Assembly: GCA_964392105.1 (NCBI GenBank)
Contig: CAYMPA010000170.1
Coordinates: 1-5,203, forward strand
Length of the DNA stretch: 5,203 nucleotides
Direction of reading: 5' to 3'
Origin: UBA7359 sp964392105
GTDB taxonomy: Bacteria > Pseudomonadota > Gammaproteobacteria > Eutrophobiales > Eutrophobiaceae
Numbering within the stretch: the first letter of the stretch is position 1; the number at the start of each line of letters is the position of its first letter. Under the pieces are notes generated by a model that was given only the letters and a program-made list of their open reading frames with translations, was not told the origin of the DNA and searched no databases. The translations under genes and the position numbers were made by a program. Positions 1 to 5,203 of this stretch are shown here, piece by piece.

Positions 1-2379
1 GACAGTAGGCCGGGTTAGCCTTAGTGATTCTGTGATCAAGCGATACCAATGCCATTCCGATGTTGGCATCTGCAAATGCAGCCCTGAAGCGTTCATTACT
101 TTCTCGTAGTATCTCTTCCGCCTGCTTGCGCTTGGCGATGTTGCGTGCAAACGCGCAATTGTATTCCCTACCCTGATACATAAGATAATTGACCATAATC
201 TCTACCGGAAGAACCATGCCGTCCTTCCTGCGGTGACTGGATTCAAACGTGTAGTATTTTTCTTGCTTTAATTCCTGCCAATGGTCCCCCCATCTTTCCT
301 TGGGAAAATTAGGGTCGATATCATGCACGGACATGCCTAAGAGTTCTTCCCGGCTGTATCCCAGGGAACGGCAGGCGGCATCATTGACATAGGTAAAGTG
401 TGCATCAGATCGCATCCAGAATGCCGCATCACTGGCATGATCAATGGCAAACTGCGTGAATTGCAGCTCCTCCTCCATCTGCTTGCGCAAGGTAATGTCT
501 CGCGCGTCAACCACAAAACCACATATATTTTTTCTTTCGTCGTAATATGGATAATAAAACACATCCATATATCGATCTCCGGTACTCGGGAAGTTGAATA
601 ACGCCTGATAATTCACTTCCTTGCCAGTTAAACAGGCATCAGCATGAGGCTTTATAACATCATTAAAAAATTCCTCTCCGAACACGTCCGATACCGTATG
701 ACCGATTAATTCTTTTTGCTCTTTATTAAATGCCCACGCATACTGTTTATTAACGGCCAGGTAATGGTATTTATCATCCAGAAAAGCCAACATATCGCCA
801 GTGGTGGAAACGATATGCTCATACCGTCTTAACTCAGCCTCGCTGACCTTTCTTTCTGTAATGTCGCGAATGATTAATTGCCGTTGCTTTTGCCCTTCAA
901 TCTTGATTGTTCGCAAGCTGATCTCAACCGGAAATGTTGTATGGTCTTTCCTTTCATGGACATCCTCGAAAATAAATCCGTCATTAATCGAAGAATTAAA
1001 TGCGCCCTCCCTGTTATTCCCATCCTTTGCAGCTTCCAATTGAGTGATGGACATACCCAGTAATTCGTTTTTTGTATACTGGTAGCTTGCCAGTGCCTTG
1101 TCGTTTACTTCCAGGATTTGCCAATCATTATCGGTTAGCAGGATAATATCGTTGGCGTATTTGCTTAAATAATCGAAATGCGATGTCAGTGCCTGTCTTT
1201 CCAGTTCCGCCTTGTATTGTTGAGAAACCAGGCGTGCATTGAAAGATTTTCTCCAGTAATAAAATATGGCGAAAATGATCGCTAGAAAAACAATCACTAT
1301 ATTTATGGACAACCTTGTTATTGTCTCTAATGGTTCATATATTTCTGCGGCGTCGACTTTTGCAATGAGTGCCCAGTCTGTCCCACGGATTTTATGCGCT
1401 GATGCCAGGACTTTTATTCCTCGATAATCCTTCCCTGTCATAACCCCTTCAAATCCCCGTAGGGCCAGTGCAGCCGGTAGATTTTCTTCTTCTATCGGGA
1501 ATTTCAGTTTCAAGGCTGCATCTTCAGCAAATCTCAAGTCATTAAGATACAAGCCATGGTCACCGTGACGTGTCACGAGAAGACTTTCAGCCGAAGGAGA
1601 TTTATATGGCCATGTCTGGATCAATGGAAAGATTAATTGCTGTGCACTCGCCTTGATAAATATCGCGCTGAATACCTGATCTTGATCTCCCTGCCGGTAT
1701 TTGACTGGAATGATAATATCTATCCCAGTGAATCCGGAATCCATTAAAACAGGCCGGTGCAGCTCTCCGAAGAAAACGGTGTTGTTTAAAATAGCATCAG
1801 CTAATAATTCTTTTTCCCTGGCATACAATGGTATGACTGACGCAGCCGATAAGATCACATCTCCTGCCTTATTGGTAAATNNNNNNNNNNNNNNNNNNNN
1901 NNNNNNNNNNNNNNNNNNNNNNNNNNNNNNNNNNNNNNNNNNNNNNNNNNNNNNNNNNNNNNNNNNNNNNNNNNNNNNNNCAATGGTATGACTGACGCAG
2001 CCGATAAGATCACATCTCCTGCCTTATTGGTAAATTGCACTGAGTGATAATCGTGTGCTTCCAATATATTCCTCAGTCTCTTTTTGATTATCTCTCCTTC
2101 TGCATCTGCACCCTGTGTCATAAAAGCGTAAAGTGAATTTGCCAGGAGAGTATTATTGGCCACCACCTTGGCATTACTACGTCGATCTTCCATCCACATC
2201 TCTATCAGGCTTGTTTTGAGCAAACCAATTGAATGCAGGGAATCGTGAACTTGTTGTCGCTCTCGGTCACGGAGTTTTCCCTCAACCATGTAGCCGGCGA
2301 GAATGACCACTAAACAAATGCATAGAAACACTATCCATGGGATTATTAATTTTTTTTTGTCCATATTGTTTTTAATCAC
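1..2379 (-). CDS. Membrane-bound dCache / multi-PAS sensor protein (C-terminus off window, interrupted by assembly gap)
   Basis: This gene encodes a transmembrane signal receptor that reads a periplasmic ligand and cytoplasmic signals. Numbering below collapses the gap duplication. A basic N-terminus precedes TM1 (about 11-32). A periplasmic dCache-like domain follows (about 35-300), with AESLLVTRHGDHGLYLNDLR and, near its end, GTDWALIAKVDAAEIYEPL, both typical of this family. TM2 is about 303-322. Three complete PAS domains follow at about 344-458, 463-580 and 586-700, each ending in a PAC-type signature (RDITERK, RDITLRK, RNIAKRK). A fourth begins at about 706 (NERFRAAFADANIGMALVSL). The frame stays open to position 1, so the output domain (GGDEF/EAL or histidine kinase) is unseen and the class cannot be decided. 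The start is uncertain: GTG at 2379 or ATG at 2364; neither has a clear Shine-Dalgarno. It lies 117 bp downstream of pilU on the same strand, but has its own candidate promoter with an FNR-type box. Confidence 0.9.
1826..2035. repeat. Identical 55-bp copies flanking the gap (1826-1880 and 1981-2035), assembly artefact
   Basis: Positions 1826-1880 and 1981-2035 are identical base for base, starting CAATGGTATG and ending ATTGGTAAAT. Taken at face value, the two gene halves are in different frames: minus-strand codons have their lowest base at 1 mod 3 to the right of the gap and at 2 mod 3 to the left. Removing one copy and the N run (155 bases) brings both into one frame with no stop. The protein then reads smoothly through ...ILSAASVIPLYAREKELL. 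A true tandem repeat is therefore unlikely. Confidence 0.92.
1881..1980. other. Assembly gap (100 N) inside the sensor gene
   Basis: Exactly 100 undetermined bases lie inside the dCache domain region. Because the same 55 bp ends the left flank and begins the right flank, this is best read as a placeholder of arbitrary length between contigs that actually overlap. No sequence is likely to be missing. Confidence 0.95.
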
Positions 2380-2423
2380 AGGCTTGTGATTCCATACATT
2401 TTATTGAGCTGTCATCGGAGGGT

Positions 2424-2429
2424 ATTATA
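2424..2429 (-). promoter_or_regulatory. Predicted -10 element (TATAAT) of the sensor gene
   Basis: The minus strand reads a perfect TATAAT here, about 45 bp before the GTG start at 2379. It predicts transcription starting near 2417. No TTGACA-like hexamer lies 16-18 bp upstream, which suggests an activator-dependent promoter. The FNR-type box is centred about 43 bp upstream of the predicted start. The region is A+T-rich, so a chance TATAAT is possible. Confidence 0.45.
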
Positions 2430-2453
2430 TTATTTGGTATTGCCAATATAATT

Positions 2454-2467
2454 TTGATGTGGATCAA
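2454..2467. promoter_or_regulatory. FNR/ANR-type binding site, exact consensus TTGAT-GTGG-ATCAA
   Basis: The 14 bp match the CRP/FNR-family anaerobic consensus TTGAT-N4-ATCAA at all ten specified positions. The site lies in the 117-bp gap between pilU and the sensor gene. Its centre (2460.5) is about -43 relative to the start predicted from the TATAAT at 2424-2429, close to the -41.5 spacing of class II FNR activation. FNR, ANR, FixK and NNR-type regulators share this motif, so the exact factor cannot be named. Confidence 0.65.
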
Positions 2468-2496
2468 TTAACTCCATTAATTATCAAAGCAAAATT

Positions 2497-3636
2497 TCAA
2501 CACTCCTTTTTAATAATTATCTGCGCTTCATCTGAATCTTCCTTTATTTCAAGATCTTCGCTGGCTTCAAATTGATGGGGGTCATCAAGCCTCAGACGCA
2601 GCCGGAGATTATTCCTGGAGTCGGCATTGTGTAGTGCTTCCTCGACGTTGATCCTTCCTTCTTTGTAAAGCTTATAAAGTGATTGATCGAAGGTTTGCAT
2701 CCCGTCCATTTCAGCCTGTTCCATGGCATCCTTGATCTCGGATATCCGACCATCTTCAATGAGTTCAGCTATAAACGGTGATGTCAGAAGTATTTCAACG
2801 GCAGGAACACGTTTATTGTCCGGCGTTTGTATTAACCTTTGTGAAATGATGGCCCTTAAATGCTGACTCAGATCCATGAACAAGCCATGATGTACTGTGT
2901 CGGGAAAAAAATTAATAATGCGTTCAAGCGTCTGGTTGGCATTATTGGCATGCAGTGTTGACAGGCAGATATGGCCGGTTTCCGAAAAGTGGATGGCATG
3001 TCGCATGGTTTCACGATCACGTATCTCCCCGACAACAATGACATCCGGTGCCTCACGCAGTGCATTCTTTAATGCTTCTCCATAGGAACGCGTATCCAGC
3101 CCGACTTCCCGTTGGTCGACAACCGATTTCTTGTGTTCATGGACAAATTCAATCGGGTCTTCAATTGTCAGGATATGACCATGTTTATTTTCATTACGGT
3201 AATTAATCATGGATGCCAGCGTGGTTGATTTTCCTGAACCGGTTGCACCCACAACAAGGATAAGCCCCTGCTTTTCCATAATTAATTCTTTGAGAATAAC
3301 AGGTAACCCAAGCGACTCAATTGATGGGATTTTATTCTTGATATAGCGGATGACCATTGCCGTTTCGCCTCGCTGACGATAGACATTCACCCGAAAACGA
3401 CCAAGATCATTGATGGAAATGGCCATATTCAATTCAAGATTGCCTTCAAACGAGGCTACTTGATCGTCATTCATGATTGAATAGGCAAGCGCACGGGCAT
3501 CCTGTGAGGATAAGGGTTTTTCACCAATATTCTTGGTATGGCCTTCTATCTTGACATTGACCGGGGCACCGACACTGAAAAATAAATCAGATGCATCATG
3601 ATCAACCATTAATTTAAGATATGCTGTTATATCCAT
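2497..3636 (-). CDS. pilU: PilU-like type IV pilus retraction ATPase
   Basis: This is a hexameric secretion-superfamily ATPase at the inner-membrane base of the type IV pilus. PilU works with PilT to depolymerise pilin during retraction and twitching. Numbering from the upstream ATG at 3642 (381 residues), the visible motifs are: N-terminal ASDLFFSVGAPVNVKIEG (17-34), Walker A GATGSGKST (132-140), Asp box TIEDPIEF (159-166), Walker B VIVVGEIRDRET (201-212), His box HICLSTLHANNA (224-235) and a GMQTFDQSLYKLYKEG motif (314-329). Length and the C-terminal HNADSRNNLRLRL pattern match PilU better than PilT (about 345 aa). Residues after 351 form an acidic tail. The ATG at 3636 (379 aa) is preferred because a GGG Shine-Dalgarno core lies 8 nt before it and only 2 nt before 3642, and because PilU proteins usually begin MD.. 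. No pilT is adjacent; the neighbour is a divergent PilZ gene. Confidence 0.93.
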   Translation of the reverse strand: MDITAYLKLMVDHDASDLFFSVGAPVNVKIEGHTKNIGEKPLSSQDARALAYSIMNDDQVASFEGNLELNMAISINDLGRFRVNVYRQRGETAMVIRYIKNKIPSIESLGLPVILKELIMEKQGLILVVGATGSGKSTTLASMINYRNENKHGHILTIEDPIEFVHEHKKSVVDQREVGLDTRSYGEALKNALREAPDVIVVGEIRDRETMRHAIHFSETGHICLSTLHANNANQTLERIINFFPDTVHHGLFMDLSQHLRAIISQRLIQTPDNKRVPAVEILLTSPFIAELIEDGRISEIKDAMEQAEMDGMQTFDQSLYKLYKEGRINVEEALHNADSRNNLRLRLRLDDPHQFEASEDLEIKEDSDEAQIIIKKEC

Positions 3637-3644
3637 ATACATTA

Positions 3645-3649
3645 CCCAA
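3645..3649 (-). promoter_or_regulatory. Ribosome binding site deciding the pilU start
   Basis: The minus strand reads TTGGG at 3649-3645. It is 8 nt from the ATG at 3636-3634 but only 2 nt from the in-frame ATG at 3642-3640, so it supports the downstream start. It is a short, imperfect Shine-Dalgarno, so this is modest evidence. Confidence 0.45.
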
Positions 3650-3668
3650 GACGCTGATTGTACATTAA

Positions 3669-3674
3669 ATTATA
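3669..3674 (-). promoter_or_regulatory. Predicted -10 element (TATAAT) of pilU
   Basis: The minus strand carries a perfect TATAAT that predicts a start near 3662, giving a leader of about 25 nt before the pilU ATG. The best -35 candidate, CTGTCT at 16 bp spacing, matches only three of six consensus bases. Both palindromes at 3706-3721 and 3733-3746 lie upstream, centred near -51 and -77. Confidence 0.4.
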
Positions 3675-3705
3675 GATAAATTTTGTATAAAGACAGTTTA
3701 TTTTT

Positions 3706-3721
3706 ATTGTTTTAAAACAAT
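3706..3721. promoter_or_regulatory. Perfect 16-bp palindrome, degenerate FNR-like operator candidate
   Basis: ATTGTTTTAAAACAAT is a perfect inverted repeat with no spacer. Its core, TTGTT-TTAA-AACAA, has the half-site geometry of an FNR box with one substitution in each half. Its centre (3713.5) is 26 bp from that of the exact box at 3733-3746. It could be a second, weaker CRP/FNR-family site, another repressor's operator, or a chance A+T-rich palindrome. Confidence 0.4.
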
Positions 3722-3732
3722 TTTAATGAGAC

Positions 3733-3746
3733 TTGATTTTAATCAA
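3733..3746. promoter_or_regulatory. FNR/ANR-type binding site, exact consensus TTGAT-TTTA-ATCAA
   Basis: The site matches TTGAT-N4-ATCAA at all ten specified bases. It sits in the divergent intergenic region between pilU and the PilZ gene, so it could serve either direction. Its centre (3739.5) is about -45 from the start predicted for the PilZ gene (TATAAT at 3773-3778) and about -77 from that predicted for pilU. The first is near class II spacing but slightly long. Confidence 0.65.
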
Positions 3747-3772
3747 ATACATTATTATTAGAATATAAAACA

Positions 3773-3778
3773 TATAAT
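3773..3778 (+). promoter_or_regulatory. Predicted -10 element (TATAAT) of the PilZ-domain gene
   Basis: A perfect TATAAT predicts a start near 3785 and a 39-nt leader. The -35 position (3750-3755, CATTAT) is poor, consistent with activation from the FNR-type box upstream. An alternative sigma70-like promoter is TTGATA (3778-3783) with GATAAC (3801-3806) at 17 bp spacing; it would leave a leader of only about 11 nt. Confidence 0.4.
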
Positions 3779-3823
3779 TGATATTACGTAAGTTGAATCA
3801 GATAACGCTTATATTGATAAAGC

Positions 3824-4474
3824 ATGATTAAAAATTATTTTGAAACACGCCGGCAATTTCCCCGGCTTAAAACGGATATTAAGGCTATCGCAGTTTCTCA
3901 AACCGGGATTGAATTTCCGGCAGTTATCCAGGATATCTCACCTGACGGTGCACAGATTACCTATAAAGGTAAAGATGACGAATTATTATTTGAAAAATCA
4001 GCTAAATATGATGTATTAAAAAAACTGAAGGTAAAGTTAATATTCAACCTTCCTTTCTCCGTTCATGAGCACATAGAAATAGACACACACCCGGTTCATC
4101 ATCATCATCTTGGTAATCAAGTGTATATAGTAGGTCTGTTATTTAACCCAGATGACATAGAACAAAAAGAAAAGATTCGGGACTTCCTTTTTTATGAGGC
4201 GGAACCAAACATAGAGGATTTAATTAATTTTTATGGAAGTGAACTCGCGGATAATTCAAAACAAGCTATCACTGAAAATAATATCATAGAAGAAATCACT
4301 TTAAATACTACAGCAAAGGAAAATAAAAGCAGTAAAAATAAAATGAAATCTGATGGCGATCATGAATTAAAAAAGGAATTGCTCAAGATAAATACTACGC
4401 TCTATTCACTTGTTAGTTCTATTAAATTAATAGAAGACAAATTGTCCCGCATAGAAAGAAAGATATTCAAGTAA
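3824..4474 (+). CDS. PilZ-domain c-di-GMP receptor with C-terminal coiled coil
   Basis: This is a cytoplasmic protein of 216 residues that probably binds cyclic di-GMP. The N-terminal PilZ domain (about 7-125) has both ligand signatures: the arginine motif RRQFPR (9-14, R10-x3-R14) and D37-x-S39-x2-G42 in QDISPDGAQI. Retaining both separates it from the true type IV pilus PilZ subunit, which lacks them. VYIVGLLF (100-107) fits a late beta strand of the barrel, preceded by an HHHH run (92-95). A polar linker (about 140-178) leads to a helix with heptad-like hydrophobics (about 179-216, LLKINTTLYSLVSSIKLIED), probably a coiled coil for oligomerisation or partner binding. No clear Shine-Dalgarno precedes the ATG. 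Base composition is noticeably richer in A+T than pilU. It is divergent from pilU and shares its regulatory region, which suggests a link to pilus or motility control. The target is unknown. Confidence 0.85.
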   Translation: MIKNYFETRRQFPRLKTDIKAIAVSQTGIEFPAVIQDISPDGAQITYKGKDDELLFEKSAKYDVLKKLKVKLIFNLPFSVHEHIEIDTHPVHHHHLGNQVYIVGLLFNPDDIEQKEKIRDFLFYEAEPNIEDLINFYGSELADNSKQAITENNIIEEITLNTTAKENKSSKNKMKSDGDHELKKELLKINTTLYSLVSSIKLIEDKLSRIERKIFK

Positions 4475-4499
4475 ATCAGTTAAAATATTTAACTTGAAT
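4465..4499 (+). repeat. Inverted repeat across the PilZ-gene stop codon
   Basis: ATTCAAGT (4465-4472) pairs with ACTTGAAT (4492-4499) as a perfect 8-bp stem spanning the TAA at 4472-4474. A competing stem, AGTTAAA (4478-4484) with TTTAACT (4488-4494), shares the right arm, so only one can form at a time. No T-tract follows either, so this is not a clear intrinsic terminator; it may protect the mRNA 3' end. Confidence 0.45.
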
Positions 4500-4528
4500 G
4501 GATCTAAAATAACCGCATTCCGTACGTC

Positions 4529-4561
4529 AGCTTACATTTTGTAGCATAAAAAATGTTAGCT
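4529..4561. repeat. Imperfect 12-bp inverted repeat (hairpin) downstream of the PilZ gene
   Basis: AGCTTACATTTT (4529-4540) and AAAATGTTAGCT (4550-4561) pair at 11 of 12 positions around a 9-nt loop. It lies 55 nt past the PilZ stop and 17 nt before the candidate small ORF. Neither strand has a T-tract after the stem, so a rho-independent terminator is not supported. A processing signal, operator or 5'-leader structure are alternatives. Confidence 0.5.
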
Positions 4562-4578
4562 TAATCGTAAGACATGAA

Positions 4579-4710
4579 ATGATCAGGGAAATTTACTATT
4601 TCTCCTGGCATGGCCCCAGCGTCCAAAAACGACAGAAAGAGATGGGACTCGTTGAGTTTCAGAAGAACCTGGTTACCATTTCCGAACTTACAGAAATTGA
4701 TATTTTGTAA
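4579..4710 (+). CDS. Candidate small ORF, 43 codons, unknown function
   Basis: The frame runs from ATG 4579 to TAA 4710 and encodes 43 residues beginning MIREIYYFSWHGPSVQ and ending ISELTEIDIL. The sequence is not recognised. It is mixed polar and hydrophobic, without a signal peptide or membrane helix, and the second half could be an amphipathic helix. A weak Shine-Dalgarno-like TAAGA lies 6 nt before the ATG. Its first four codons (MIRE) are repeated exactly at 4733-4744, where they open another frame of only 22 codons. It could be a genuine small protein, the N-terminal remnant of a decayed gene, or chance. The better codon use in the middle favours a real or once-real coding origin, but weakly. 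Confidence 0.3.
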   Translation: MIREIYYFSWHGPSVQKRQKEMGLVEFQKNLVTISELTEIDIL

Positions 4711-4744
4711 TATTAAGCATAACGTTCTGAATATGATCAGGGAA
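4579..4744. repeat. 12-bp direct repeat ATGATCAGGGAA (4579-4590 and 4733-4744)
   Basis: Two exact copies lie in the same orientation, separated by 142 bp. Each contains the palindrome TGATCA. Short similarities nearby (ATTTTGTA and GCATAA before each copy) hint at an old, diverged duplication, but they are too weak to align confidently by eye. Confidence 0.45.
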
Positions 4745-4756
4745 CATTCTAAATCG

Positions 4757-4762
4757 TATAAT
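4757..4762 (+). promoter_or_regulatory. Possible -10 element (TATAAT) for the TrhA-like gene
   Basis: A perfect TATAAT predicts a start near 4769 and a leader of about 64 nt. The -35 position at 17 bp spacing reads TGATCA, matching only three of six bases. The hexamer overlaps a small inverted repeat (GGAACATT 4741-4748 with AATGTTTCC 4760-4768, one bulged base) that could be an operator. No FNR-type box is near. Confidence 0.3.
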
Positions 4763-4832
4763 GTTTCCAGGGACGGTATACGAACCGGTTGGCCCGTTTA
4801 ATACACTATTAGAACTCAAGAGATATAAATCC

Positions 4833-5203
4833 ATGTCCAAAGCATTCGAGCTTAACAACCGCGCCCAGTCCATTGGGGAAGAGATCGCTAACAGCGTAAG
4901 CCACGGTATTGGCCTGATGGGGGCGATAACAGCGGTACCTGTTCTCGTGATTTCTGCAGTGAAGCAGGGGGACGCAGCAGGAATTGTTGGCGCAAGTGTT
5001 TTCGGTGCAACAATGGTGCTGCTGTATTTAACCTCCACAATTTACCATGCACTGCCCACCAGTAAAGCCAAGCGACTCTTTCAGATTCTAGATCACGCAG
5101 CGATATTTCTGCTTATCGCAGGCACATACACCCCCTTCACACTTGGTGTGCTTCACGGTGCATGGGGCTGGACACTTTTCGGACTCGTGTGGGGTTTTGC
5201 AGT
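4833..5203 (+). CDS. Hemolysin III / TrhA (PAQR-like) family integral membrane protein, N-terminal part
   Basis: The first 123 codons of a multi-pass inner-membrane protein are present; family members are usually a little over 200 residues, so the rest lies beyond the right edge. Visible family signatures are EEIANSVSHGIG (16-27), a first membrane helix (about 28-43), YLTSTIYHAL (65-74) with the S68-x3-H72 metal-site pattern, LDHAAIF (86-92) with the conserved Asp, and LIAGTYTPF (94-102). The C-terminal histidines that would complete the metal site are not in the window. Relatives are annotated as hemolysin III, YqfA or TrhA and have been linked to membrane energetics or lipid homeostasis; the hemolysin name is historical and does not predict toxicity. 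A weak AAGAGA lies 9 nt before the ATG. It is transcribed away from the PilZ gene with a 358-bp gap, so it is probably an independent unit. Confidence 0.88.
   Translation, partial: MSKAFELNNRAQSIGEEIANSVSHGIGLMGAITAVPVLVISAVKQGDAAGIVGASVFGATMVLLYLTSTIYHALPTSKAKRLFQILDHAAIFLLIAGTYTPFTLGVLHGAWGWTLFGLVWGFA

Larger units (their letters stand above)
4475..4832. other. 358-bp region between the PilZ and TrhA-like genes
   Basis: No long gene is supported here. The stretch holds two inverted repeats near the PilZ-gene end (4465-4499 and 4529-4561), a candidate 43-codon ORF (4579-4710), a 12-bp direct repeat (4579-4590 and 4733-4744), and a TATAAT inside a small inverted repeat (4741-4768) upstream of the TrhA-like gene. 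Composition changes from A+T-rich to more balanced in the middle, so a decayed gene or small inserted element is possible. Confidence 0.6.

Noticed and set aside
337..564. Minus-strand 75-codon open frame
   Set aside because: It lies in another frame of the same strand as the PAS sensor; the sensor frame carries clear PAS motifs across these bases.
398..601. Plus-strand 67-codon open frame
   Set aside because: It is antisense to the continuous PAS-domain reading frame on the minus strand and has no recognisable motif.
801..1063. Two overlapping plus-strand open frames (80 and 61 codons)
   Set aside because: Both are antisense to PAS1 and PAS2 of the sensor and show no motif.
1826..2035. Genuine tandem or mobile repeat in the sensor gene
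   Set aside because: Exact identity, a round 100-N gap, and restoration of the frame on collapse all point to an assembly artefact.
2376..2399. Tiny leader ORFs (ATG at 2399 and 2395) overlapping the sensor start
   Set aside because: They have 7 codons each, no clear Shine-Dalgarno and no regulatory codon pattern; such frames are expected by chance.
2429..2452. Hairpin ATTATTTGG / CCAATATAAT (one bulge) as a pilU terminator
   Set aside because: In the direction of pilU transcription no T-tract follows the stem, the stem is weak and A+T-rich, and it overlaps the predicted sensor promoter.
2868..3085. Short open frames on both strands inside pilU
   Set aside because: They overlap the conserved Walker B and His-box region of pilU, which explains the sequence fully.
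4610..4801. Plus-strand 63-codon frame, and a minus-strand frame open from about 4798 to 4563
   Set aside because: The plus frame has no motif and no ribosome binding site. The minus frame has no good start codon. The 43-codon frame at 4579-4710 is a better candidate for the same bases, so these are left out.
4688..5038. Minus-strand 116-codon open frame
   Set aside because: Most of it is antisense to the TrhA-like gene, whose plus-strand frame has clear family motifs.

Overview
This window looks like chromosomal DNA from a Gram-negative, type IV-piliated bacterium, most likely a beta- or gammaproteobacterium. The pilU-type retraction ATPase, the c-di-GMP-type PilZ protein and the dCache/multi-PAS sensor all fit that. 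No RNA gene, CRISPR array, transposase or phage gene is visible, and nothing allows a genus call. Coding regions have moderate GC and the intergenic regions are very A+T-rich.

Layout. Positions 1-2379 (minus strand) hold the N-terminal 741 or so codons of a large membrane sensor: two transmembrane helices, a periplasmic dCache-type domain, three complete PAS domains and the start of a fourth. Its output domain lies beyond the left edge. The gene is interrupted by 100 N flanked by two identical 55-bp copies. Collapsing these into one copy restores a single reading frame, so the gap is almost certainly an unmerged contig overlap and not missing sequence. Positions 2380-2496 are the sensor's promoter region. 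Positions 2497-3636 (minus) encode a PilU-like ATPase with no pilT next to it. Positions 3637-3823 are a divergent regulatory region. Positions 3824-4474 (plus) encode a PilZ-domain protein with a C-terminal coiled coil. Positions 4475-4832 contain inverted repeats, a 12-bp direct repeat and one candidate 43-codon small ORF. Positions 4833-5203 (plus) are the start of a hemolysin III/TrhA (PAQR-like) membrane protein cut by the right edge.

The most interesting signal is regulatory. Both regulatory regions around the pilus and signalling genes carry an exact FNR/ANR-type palindrome, TTGAT-N4-ATCAA (2454-2467 and 3733-3746). A degenerate palindrome of the same geometry lies beside the second (3706-3721). 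Perfect TATAAT -10 hexamers without good -35 elements face the sensor, pilU and the PilZ gene; the sensor's lies near class II activator spacing. The inference is that an oxygen- or redox-responsive CRP/FNR-family regulator co-controls a twitching-motility ATPase, a c-di-GMP receptor and a ligand-sensing PAS protein, forming a small surface-behaviour module. The TrhA-like gene shows no such box and is probably unrelated.
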